Assembly: GCF_026151205.1 (NCBI RefSeq)
Contig: NC_087074.1
Location: 18,450,712-18,514,711, forward strand
Direction: 5' to 3'
From: Bolinopsis microptera
Taxonomy: Eukaryota > Ctenophora > Tentaculata > Lobata > Bolinopsidae
Length of the DNA stretch: 64,000 nt
The position numbers and the translations under genes were made by a program. Below are positions 1 through 11,400 of the stretch, in pieces. How positions within the stretch are numbered: the first letter of the stretch is position 1; each line of letters starts with the position of its first letter. The notes under the pieces are model-generated. The model made no database searches. It saw nothing but the letters and a program-made list of their open reading frames with translations, and had not been told where the DNA came from.

Positions 1-436
1 TCCGGAAATTAATTTGCCAGTTTTGGTCACATTTTTGTCAACTGTTCAATTAGTCAATTAACTATGGATGGAATAAGGCACAATTTTAGAACTGGAGGCT
101 GGTTAGACTCTCGATAAAAGCAGTTTGATTGGAACCAGCTTTGTTTACTGGTTAATGTTTACTCAAGTATTTATACATACAATTATATAGAATAGTTATA
201 TACCTAAATCTGCTAATATAAAACCATAATGACTCTAAAAATATACACTGCACAAAATTATGGACCTGGAAGTAAGACTAAATACTTCAGAGCTTAATAC
301 ACGAATCAAAACAAAATTCTAGAAGACTGACAGTCTTGTGTTGAAAGACGAATGTGATTTAGAAGCTTATCAAAAAATTATAATCTTAGCGAGCCACGAA
401 TCCATAAATCCAAACAAAACTCTGTCTTAACACATT
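1..436. other. No gene recognised
   Basis: AT-rich sequence with no reading frame or RNA gene that I can support. It is the 3' flank of the minus-strand ORF1-like gene ending at 437. No reverse transcriptase lies between the ORF and the window edge, so any associated ORF2 would be outside the window or lost. Confidence 0.5.
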
Positions 437-1291
437 TCAAACAACAGTTTTGTCCACACTACACACTTTGCCTCCTTTAATGAAGTGTCTCTTATCTGGC
501 TCGTCGTTTGATCTCTTCTTGAGTTCTAAAACAAGCTTTTGCTGTTCGGCACGTTCCTCTGGAGACCTATCCGGACTGATGAAAACTTTACCGAAATGCT
601 CCGAGCTACGGAGATGCCTTGCTCTAGTCAAAATCTGCTGCACGATTGTAGAGCTCGTCAAAGTCACCTTAACAGGTCTATCAGCCACCTGTTTCTTATC
701 CTTGGATTTGATCAAACCAATTCTGCTAGCTTCTATTTTTGGCTTTTCACCAAGTTCCAACAACACTTGACCGACCTTGTCACATAACAGCTCACCTTTC
801 TCTTCTTTAAGACCAAACAACATCAGATTCCGACTTCGGTCTCCTTCTGCTACAACATCCTTAATGACATTCTTCAAGATGTTTCTATCCGAATCCAACA
901 AAGGACCTGCTGTTGAGGTTTTTGATTCCTTTACCGCGGCGCTGTATGTCTTTAACTCGGATTTCACAGTATTCTCAACTGATGCTACAACCTCAGATTT
1001 CAAGTAATCAAGCTGCTCGTCTTTGGCAGCTAGCAGTTCTTTCTGCAATACAACTATTGTCCCCTGGCTGTAAATTACATCGGAGTGCAATTTCTGGTTA
1101 TACTTCTCCATCTGATCAATGTACAATGATTGCCTATACATAACTTTTAACGCAGAATTGAGACTCTGAGCCATGACTTCCCTAGTGATTTCTCTTCTAC
1201 CAATGAAACCCTGAGCTACACACGCGTTAACATGATTTGATTTAACAAGCTGGAGAGTTTTCCGGATCCATTCGGCTCCATCATCTCTCAC
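437..1291 (-). CDS. LINE-type ORF1-like protein (coiled coil plus RRM-like half)
   Basis: An uninterrupted frame of 284 codons that stays open upstream of the first ATG (about 15 codons, including NTWLDEV). Residues about 60-125 are heptad-like and charged, consistent with a coiled coil. Residues about 150-280 contain SRNLMLFGL, RPVKVTLTSSTIVQQIL and KVFISPDRSPEERAEQ, a pattern I associate with the ORF1-type proteins found beside non-LTR retrotransposon polymerases in cnidarians. The role would be nucleic-acid binding or chaperoning in a retrotransposon particle; that is family knowledge, not shown here. No endonuclease or reverse transcriptase frame lies nearby, so it is a solitary ORF1 or a domesticated remnant. 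An ordinary coiled-coil host protein is the alternative. Confidence 0.6.
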   Translation of the reverse strand: MRDDGAEWIRKTLQLVKSNHVNACVAQGFIGRREITREVMAQSLNSALKVMYRQSLYIDQMEKYNQKLHSDVIYSQGTIVVLQKELLAAKDEQLDYLKSEVVASVENTVKSELKTYSAAVKESKTSTAGPLLDSDRNILKNVIKDVVAEGDRSRNLMLFGLKEEKGELLCDKVGQVLLELGEKPKIEASRIGLIKSKDKKQVADRPVKVTLTSSTIVQQILTRARHLRSSEHFGKVFISPDRSPEERAEQQKLVLELKKRSNDEPDKRHFIKGGKVCSVDKTVV

Positions 1292-2297
1292 TTCATCAAG
1301 CCACGTATTTCTCAGATTTATACATCACACAACCACGGCACCGGTTAAACAAGCAAGTCTTATCAACGTAATGATAAGTAACTGATAAGCGAGCAACAAC
1401 GTATTGAAAAGTGTATTTACTGAACTCCAAAGTTAATAATCGAAGTCACTATTGAGATTGGGAGTTAACATATTTTTCCTGGGCGGCGCTCAGCCTGTCA
1501 TTCCGCCATATATTATCTTCAATGAACAAAAATCCTGAGGTCCCCAGCTAGGTAAAAATTCTTCCATCATAAATATACCGCGGCTGACTTAAATCTACAA
1601 TTTCAACTTTGTCAAATTTGTGCTACTACTTCTATACCAAATTAAGGAAGAAATTAAACAAACAGCTCATTTCATAATTGTTATAATATCGATAACACAG
1701 AATCCATATCACGGGCAACTACCTCTTTAGATCAAATCGTAAATTTTACAAATTCAATTTTGTTGACAGTCGTTTTTATGAAAGCAAGATTTTGAAATCT
1801 GAAATCATATAACACTAACAGGTATGAGGTACTTATACATTATTAATACAGGGTCAGGAGCATTCCAGAATTCACTCATCGCATTCCAACATTATTGTAA
1901 CATTCATCAATATACACTATTATACACCTCTATTGCACAATTATTGCATTCTTCTTTCTGTTAAACTCTGCTTATAAGCTTATACAATATACATCTGTTA
2001 AACCGTCAAAATAAAATATCTGCTCTCGTAAATTTGTGATATAAAAATAAAAATCTGACGTCTGGAAATCTAAGATCTGAACTAACATGAGCTGAGAGAC
2101 GGCCAGGGACTGAAACCGGCTAGATTATTGAACCAAGCACTGTCCAGTCTGGAGCTGCACCATCTCTAATGAGATCTGAATCCAGAATCATAATCTCTGA
2201 AAAGACTCAAAAAAATGTCCTTTTTAAAACTCGTCTTCAGAGCACAAGGTTATTGCTTCACCCCTTTGGGCGCCTCTTCCTTCTAGGAATAACGCCT
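1292..2297. other. No gene recognised; 3' flank of the RhoGEF gene
   Basis: AT-rich sequence without a supported coding exon. The part just below 2298 is the likely 3' UTR of the minus-strand RhoGEF gene, whose stop codon is at 2298-2300. No clear terminator or polyadenylation arrangement was established. Confidence 0.4.
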
Positions 2298-2474
2298 CTA
2301 CCTTCTATTTCTTGGTAGAGCACCCCTACTTCTCACAGCACCCCTGGTTTTTCTCATCCTTGACATGTCCCGATCTCTTTTTATCTGTTTTAACTGACCC
2401 CACAGAATATTACTGATGCTCTTAGACCAGGACTCTGCATCGTCAGGACTTGCTGAATACATCGTCAGTGTCAT
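2298..2474 (-). CDS. RhoGEF last exon: PH-domain C-terminal helix and basic tail
   Basis: Starts after a TTTCAG acceptor and reads 58 codons to TAG. The segment [19 protein letters not shown] followed by [12 protein letters not shown] is the final strand and C-terminal helix of a PH domain, with the invariant Trp (DAESW). The tail [20 protein letters not shown] is strongly basic, which could favour phospholipid or nuclear association (inference). It joins the 2817-2645 exon in phase 0. Confidence 0.8.
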   Translation of the reverse strand: MTLTMYSASPDDAESWSKSISNILWGQLKQIKRDRDMSRMRKTRGAVRSRGALPRNRR

Positions 2475-5400
2475 CTGAAAATTTGGGTATTTTAAATACC
2501 AAGTACATTTATGAAGAGAAAAAACAATTACTTATATTCTCAATCTTTAATTTCAATCCAAATTTTCACAAACTGTAGCATTCCAAATCTTAACTAATGG
2601 ATGTACATGAACACATCCACATTATATATTTACAGCGAACCAACTGACTGAGCATTTAGCCGGATAACCCGGTTTCTCCCCACAACCCGTACCTCTGGAG
2701 TCCAGATGTGACACTTGTTAGGTTCCTCTGAGATATAAGGGGTGAGTCCTATCTCGTGCAGTCCGACCACGTGTTTAGTGCGGTACTTCAGCTCCGTGTC
2801 TTCTGAGCTGGTTACTTCTGGGGGAGAGTCGGGGTTATCGTGACGTTGCAGCGAGGTGACAAGCATTGTCTATTTTTACAGTCAACAAGCAACACGGCTC
2901 GTTAGTTTGGACTAAATCACTCATGTCACACAGCCAATATTCACGATCACACGTGCAATATTCCCCATCACACACAAGCCCAAATCATTTGTTCTCCTCC
3001 GCCCAAGCTGTTCGTAGTCCTCAGCTGTTACCGAAGACCATACCTTTTGCCATCCTAAACAAAAACAGAGGCGAGAAATGACAAGGTCATCCTTTACTGC
3101 ATGTCTTGTGTTTGTTTTGATAGAAGCTAATGACCAGTCGATCATTTTTTCGCCTCGAGTAGAATATTTCTTCTACAAGATCATGAGTTGTAAGCGGGCT
3201 GTGATTTTAAAATAAGTCATTAGGTGACGCGGTTCTCTCCTGCTCTATTACTTTTACAGTTAACGCTGATCTATTTTACTTTTTTATGACCCCTTATATA
3301 AAAGAACCTGACGATGGGAATCGGGAATGGATCTTTTAATACCATATTCATTATTCATTTATCCGGGATTTTCAAATAGTTAGTTTGGACTAAATCATTC
3401 ATGTCACGTGCAATATTCAAGTCACACGTGCAATATTCACGATCACACGTGCAAGATTCCCCATCACCTACAAGCCCAAACCATTTTTCCTCCTCCACCC
3501 AAGCCGTGCGTAGTCCTCAGCCATAACCAAAGACCATACCTTTTCCCTTTAAGCTAACGACCTGTCGATCATTTTTTCGCCTCGAGTAGAAAATATTCGA
3601 TTTTTAGGTTTTAATTATCTATTTTATGAACGATGTTAAACCTTTAATCTTCATTTAAGGACAAGATCATGAGTTGTAAGCGGGCTGTGATTTTAAAATG
3701 AGTCATTAGGTGACGCGGTTCTCTTCTGCTCTATTACTTTTACAGTTAACGCTGATCTATTTTACTTTTTTATGACCCCTTACGTAAAAGAACCTGACGA
3801 TGGGAATTGGGAATGGATCTTTTAATACCATATTAATTATCCATTTATCGGGTTTTTTAAATAGAACCTTCGGCGAGCCCCTGTATAATTCACTATTCTA
3901 GTCGTAGCTTGAAGTCAACAATTTTCAAGTTTTTTCTTCATTTCATCAAGATCAACAGACAATTTCTTCCGGTTTATCATTTAATTGTCGATAACTAAGG
4001 GTCTATATATACTCGGACTGGAAGTCAAATGGCCCAAAATATCGTATTTGGAAGAAGTTGTTGTGTTATCAGTTGTATAAATTTAAATTCTTGTCTGATG
4101 TAGATACGCGATGTAGATAAGTTCGACTTTGTGATCTCGTGATGTTATCTGTACTACTGATACTGACTCTCTTCTCCCTGATTAACTGCGGGGAGTCAGG
4201 TTAGTACCCGTTATAATAGTTGTTAAACAGTTCTTACTTACATCTATTACAGAACGAACTATAAGAGTTAGTCACAACAGCGATATCGGATAGAGGAGGT
4301 GTCACAACAAATAAATTAACTCTCAAATCAACTGCACTTTTAGATTAACTACTTGATTACAACTAATATAGGATTATCCTAACACCTAATTACAGGGGAA
4401 GTAACTCTGAGAGCTACTTGTGACAATACCTTGGAAGTTTATCTTGATGGAGTTCAACAACAAGACGGTAAACTTGGAAACTGGGGACAAATTTCAACAT
4501 TCCGACATCAAAAGGATTGAGCGTAATAGCATTGAAATGCATCGACGTTGGTGGCCAGTATGGAATATTAGCATCACTACAGAATGAGGGAGGAGAGACA
4601 ATCTTCTTGACAGACACCAACTGGAAATGCTCATCGGTCCAGGAAGAAGGATGGAAGCTGCCAGGATTTGAAGGTAGTTCAGATAAGTGGCAGAGTGCTT
4701 CTAAGATAGCTGACCACGGTGTCACTCCCTGGAGGTATATAGCTGCAATATCACCTAATGCAGACTGGATCTGGGCAGTCGGAGCTGGAGAGAGGTCCAC
4801 AGTTTACTGTCGCGGAGTCGTTAAAGGTACATTTTTGAAATTTTAGACAGAATTTGGAGCTTTGATACTTGTCTCTGTAAATAAAAGTGCTAACGAATTA
4901 ATGGCATATTCATTTAATACGTTTTTAGTTCAGTTACAGTATACTGTTTTTAAGCTCCAGTTGCGGGAGCATGGAGCGCTTGGGAGAACTGGTCTGAGTG
5001 CTTGAAAGATTGTGGGACAGGAACACAGACCGGAACTAGAACCTGCACAAACCCTACTCCTGAATACGGTGGAAAAGAATGTGAGGGAGATAGCACTGAG
5101 ACTCGGGAATGCAACACACAAGAATGTCCGGTGAATGGTGGATGGACTGATTTCGGTGGTTGGTCTGAGTGCTCGAAAGATTGTGGGACAGGAACACAGA
5201 CCCGAACTAGAACCTGCACAAACCCTACTCCTGAACACGGAGGTAAAGAATGTGAGGGAGATAGCACTCAGGCTCAAGAATGCAACACACAAATATGTCC
5301 GGTGAATGGTGGATGGACTGATTTCGGTGGTTGGTCTAAGTGCTCGAAAGATTGTGGGACAGGAACACAGACCCGAACTAGATCCTGCACAAACCCTACT

Positions 5401-8400
5401 CCTGAACACGGTGGAAAAGAATGTGAGGGAGATAGCACTGAGACTCAAGAATGCAACACACAAATATGTCCGGTGAATGGTGGATGGACTGATTTCGGTG
5501 GTTGGTCTAAGTGCTCGAAAAAGTGTGGGACAGGAACACAGACCGGAACTAGATCCTGCACAAACCCTACTCCTGAACACGGAGGAAAAGATTGTGAGGG
5601 ATTACATACTGGAACCCAAAGCTGCAACACACAACACTGTCCGAGTAAGATTCCTTGCTGTTTTAATACTACGATTAGAAGATTAGATAATTAGATACTA
5701 GTTTATTAACTTATTAAAGTGTGACGATAGAATTATATTATTACTGTGGAATAATAGTGAAATATCGGGATATATTTCACTATTATAGCCAACACAATGT
5801 TATATTATAGCCAACACAATACTTTTACTAATTATATTGTGGTTCGCTTGAGAAATGTGTTCATTAAACTTCAGATTATAATACTCATCTACTTTCACCT
5901 ACTTTCAGCAAAAGTCTCACTTCTCAGATTAAGATCGGGTCCACTTAAACACTAACCTCACTAACCTCACTAACCTCACTAACCTCACTTCTTCACACTA
6001 ATTTAGAAATTAAACACTCAGAGTTGAGTAACTTTGTAAGTCAGCTGTTACTAACGGAGAAAAGGAGCACCAGAATATAGAAGGTAAGAATTCTACTGTA
6101 TGTTTAGAAAGGAATTTAGTTGATTTTAGCCGAAAACGCATCACTGTTAATTAAACGCTAATCGGTGGTTTATGTAATATCTCGTAAGAAGTCTGTTACA
6201 TTCAGAAGAATGTACCTATGTACTTTACCTACAAGTAACTATCATCACAGCATAAATATATGGGAAATATACAAAAAAACAGGATACAGAATATAATATA
6301 GCTTTGACTGATGTGGTTTCTTGCTGGCCAATAAAAGACTTGAGTAGTGAGCACGCACGTAGTTCAGCAACTATTCTTGCTCTTACTTTCTACGTGTACT
6401 GAACACGTCAGAGTGGAGTTATTCCACGAAAGTCTACCAAGGATATTGGTTTTGCATTACTTTCTCAGATCAGTTGTTGCTCTGTTACAGGTCTTATATT
6501 AGGGGTATTCTGTTTGCTAGTCATATTCGTAAAGCACTACTTGGGACTTGTCGATTGTGATCCATGATGATATAAACTCACATATACTACATGTCTATTG
6601 TCTACGTCTACCTGTGCAGTTTACAGTATCCTCTTGTAGTCTTTAATCTTTCCTTCGGAATTTTTAGAACATTCCATAACAACAGGTAGTCTTAATTATT
6701 CTCATCAAGTTCTCTTGAATTCACAGAAGCGTCATAATGCCGAACTAAAGTTAGTAGACAACAATGTTTTTCTACTAAAACTTATCACTCATGAGGCACC
6801 CTGAATAACGAAACGACGCACTAAACATTTACTCGACGTCATGGCTTCAAAACTTTTCCTAAACTTTGAAATAGTAAACAATGCTGCTGGAACATGTTAT
6901 ACGCTAACAAATGAAAATTTGAGTCAGCTCAGTTATTAGAGCGGACTATGGGATGGTATTTGTTTCTGGCGCCGATCATTTTCTCTCTTACTTGTTGCAG
7001 CTTGACAAGATATGTTTAAAAATTTTCAGCTTTTCTCTGTTGATCATTAACGAGCCTCAAATTTGCATCATTTTACAATCATTTGATTTTGATTAATTAT
7101 GAATGCTATATAGTTTTCTGGGTTGTTTTCATACTGTGTAAGATTCCTATCAGCTGAAATATCCCGACATTTCGATTTGATAATTTGTGCTTAGATTATT
7201 TACTTTAATGGGAAGTCTTTAGCCAAACTTTGATTTCTGAAAACCAAAGCGTACATTTTAAAGACAGTCTCAGTGACACTGTCTTTAAAACCGTATCACG
7301 GTTATGCAACTCATAATCTTGTAGAATTCCAAGTGAAGTGGTACAAATAAGTGATGTTAGTTCTCCCGATACTGACCCTCCTTTTTGTGATTACCTCTGT
7401 AAGCGGCACAGGTCAGTCAACTTCCTGTTCTACATTGTAGAATCCTATTTTCTAACAATCTATGATTCGAACTCCGAGAATGTTTGACTTATGTCGGGCA
7501 GGCTGATTGGAAACAACGCTAGATAGTTGCATTTCAGATCCCAACAATGATGAAGGGTATTTGAGAGAGTTGGCTACAAAGGAGGATATGACTATGCAGG
7601 ACGAAGTATGTGGTCTGATAAGACTGATGGACAGCGCCCTGTGTGTTAGTGTAGCGGAGGATAACCAGAACCTAATCCTGACCTCTGACTGCGAGAAGGA
7701 TAGGAAGATCTTCTGTTATAACTCAAAGAGCAGGTTCATTAATCTTCAGGGTAATGAACACAACTGTGTAACTAAAGAGTCAAACATGCTACGTCTCATT
7801 CCTTGCAGCAGCGAAGAAAGCACACTGACGCGGACGTGGGTATTTACAATTGATGGTAAAATCAAGAAAGAGCCAACCACGAATAATATTTGCTGGAATC
7901 AGGACAACTCTAATGAAGGCACTATTTTGGTGGATGATGATTGTGACGAAAAGTTCGATTTCCAACTTACTAGGGACCCAGGTAACTGTTCACATGATTT
8001 ATGGAATTCTTGGCAAGACTGATAATATGATAACTTCAGTTAAACTTAACATTCATCTCACACATTGCAGGTCCTATCTTACATTTGGTTTCTGCAACTC
8101 AAAGCAGCACCGGACATGATGGTACTCCTGAGAGGGCAATTGACGGACACACTAATGGTTACTACTATAAGTGAGTTCATACTGGAGACAGAATCGTACC
8201 GTTACGTTTAATGAAAAAATCGAAATTGAAGAAAATACTGACAATTAGTTTATTGTTATAAAATATAAGTAGCAAGAAAATAAAATCTTCAGAGATTCCT
8301 GCACGCACACGGAAATGCAAGCAGAAAACTGGTGGAAGGGGATCCTGGCTCATAAATCTGCTGTTACCAAAGTGGTTATCTATAACAGGGACTTAAATGA

Positions 8401-11400
8401 TTGCAGCTGTTCGGAAAGGCTTGACGGTGCCAAGGTAAAGATTTCGAAAGTTGTTGCAGACTAGTACAGTCCATAGTTTCAGCTGTGTATTTTTTCTCAG
8501 TATATCATTATCCTTACGAATGTTCTGATTTTGATATTTTTTATAATTTTATCCCACAGGTATACGTAGACGATGTCCTCTGCGGAGTTGTTAACTACAC
8601 GGATATCAAGAACGTCTATGATATTGAATGCAGAGGTGCGGTTGGAGCAGTGTTAAAGTTGCACTCAACAATCAGTTTCTGACACTTTGTGAGGTTCAAG
8701 TGTTCGGTAAGGCTACTTCTTCTCACCATGTAACTAAAATCTACATTTGACCGAACAGATTGAAGACATGGTAGCTTTAGTGCAGATCGCGAAACTTATT
8801 CGACAGATTATCACTCTCAATATCACAACTCCATCCTACTACCCTAAAAATTAACAATCTGTTTAAAGCTATAACTTCACAGGTAAAAGCGAGGACCAAG
8901 CGATCAACCTCAACATAGATGAAATAGTCGTCAAGATTCGACGCAAAGCTGACTTTAACAACAAACAGGGGAAGAAAGGTCATCGGTTTCAAGTGGTTCT
9001 CAACTTCTTCTCTGGTGATAAAGATAGGAGTATAGGACAAGTGAATGTGCAACTGAGAAACATAAGCTCTGAAGATCAGAGGATAACAGTCGTTAACTGG
9101 GATGAGAATGAATCAACTATGTGCTCGGAGACAGGGACGTCGGAGACAAGGACGGTACTGAAGAAACTCCACACTGGCCAAGCGGACTTGATCCTAACTT
9201 CAAATTTTCCCGGCAACTTGAGGATAAAACTAGGCGAGCTTGATGAGACTGTGGAATGTGATGCTGGGTTTCTGGACAGAACGGATAGAATGGTCGTACA
9301 GTGGATAAATCTAGCTAACAAGGATAGAAACTCTGCGGATAACCTCTTCACTGTTCAATACGAAGTGAGAAGTTGGGTTAAGCCTAGTAAGTAAACAGCA
9401 GACAGTGTCGTTCACTGAGCACACTCGACAAGTTTTAATTTGTTTTAATATATTTACATTATTTGTTCGAGATATATCACAAAATATAGGGGAATATTTT
9501 GTGATGTATTCTCTGCATTTACCGATTTTTCTTACTTTACTAACCTATATCCTAATGATTTATTCGCATGATTATTTAAATGGTAAGAATACATATTCGA
9601 ATACTGTTTAATCATAATTTTACATTTAGAGTAGGAACAGCATATAATCATGTTCTAAATTATGACTAACAATTTTTATCCCCACACTTCAACTTTCAAA
9701 CCCATTAATTTAGTCATGATCTATATTTTCCAAGCTGAACACAGCTTGTAACAACCCTTAAGTTACCTTTTGAGAAGACAATGAGGTTCTCGAAGAGGAA
9801 TACTCGTCTGACCCTCTTCTGTTTGTTATTAACTGACACGTGGAAATCACTTTGTCTCAGTAACTCTCCTGTGGGTGAGGGTGAGTCAAATTGTTAGGTG
9901 AGTTAACAAAATGAAGCATTAAAATCTGCTTGCTTGTTTCTTTTTTAACCAGCTCAGTTCCAAATTTCACTATCAACAATTGAGATCTCCGAAATTGATT
10001 TCCAAATTTATTAGTTTAATTAATTAATTAATTAATTATCCTCTAATCACTGACCAGTTGCCTCGTGAGAAACGTCAGGAGGTAGATCTAAAGCTTGGAG
10101 ATGACAGAGATCGTTACTTGTGGTGAGAATGTTCGTCACTAGAGTTTGGGCGTCGGTTACTTCTTCTAGCACTTCAAAATCCTGGGTATGGCTAGTTTAA
10201 CTCAATCTTATCGTGAATACCGATTGTATGATATTGATTTAAATTCAGTGTAAAAAAGTTTGACGTAACATCTCATAAAAACTAGACATTTACAGCTGTG
10301 ACGAGGATCAGGTGAACACGTGATACGTATGAGAGGAGTGAGATAGAGAAGTACTGTGAGAGGAGTCACGAGGATGAGGAGTGAGACGAACTGGAGCACA
10401 AGTGGTTGTAGTGTGTAGATGGCGGATGGTGGGTTGTGATTCTACTGATAAAGGTTGTGGGTATGAGAGGTAGTAGAGGTACTTATAATTATAGTTCTGA
10501 GGTGATATACAGCCTTATTGTGCGTCAAATATATCTAATTCTATAATCATCAATACGATAAATTCAACTGAATCACTAGTAAAACAACTATAATTTTCAG
10601 GACAAGAAGCACAGTAGACGAGTGACACATACCTCAGTGCCAGCCAGCATGATGTCGAGGAACTGCTTATATTTTACCATCCTCTGGGTAGGTTTTATTA
10701 TTAACGCTGTTAAACCGAGCTTATCGTCCAGTTTCCTCTCCAACTCTGAGATTACTCCTTCCTGTAATATGTCACGTGTCACATCACGTGTTAAATAATT
10801 GGTTAACTGTTGAACTTTTAACCCTATGTCTTTACCCTATATATTGATGATGAAATCCTCAGGTTTTGACAAAGCCCCATACTACATAGTACGGCAATGC
10901 GACAAATGAGATTGCTGCTGAACTCCTTACACAGCTGACAAGGTACAAATATCTAAATTCAGTATAACTCAAATGAGCACGTGACATAAAGTAATGTTAT
11001 CAGTAATAATACTTAATGTCTACTTACGTGATGTTGCTCTACTATCGTGTGCGCGCGTCTCTCGTGAACCATAAAAGATAAATACACTTCTAGCTCTTGT
11101 TCGTGCCTGAGAAATATGTGAAATATGCGGATATGTGAAATATGCGGATATGGTACGTGAAATATGTTGATATCATGTAACATGCCATGACAAAAATAAT
11201 GATTTACACGAAACTAAAGTCCGCAATAGATAGTATCCTAATTTAGTTTTCTTACAGTTATTTCTAATCTAACTCTTCAGATACCTGATAAAAGTGGTAG
11301 CAATATCCTTGAGGGGCGACTGCGAAGTTCCTGCTGTAATCAGAGAGTCTTTGAAGGTCTGGAAGTGAAAACTGTATATCTGTCCGAAGTACTGGAAGAT

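Larger units (their letters stand above)
5695..7353. other. Spacer between the two secreted-protein genes
   Basis: No convincing gene. Near 6949 a plus-strand ATG opens a short hydrophobic frame ([17 protein letters not shown]) that stops after about 23 codons. It looks like an orphan signal-peptide first exon, but I could not attach a downstream exon. A perfect 13-bp hairpin lies at 7256-7290. On the minus strand this stretch is intron of the RhoGEF gene. Confidence 0.4.
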
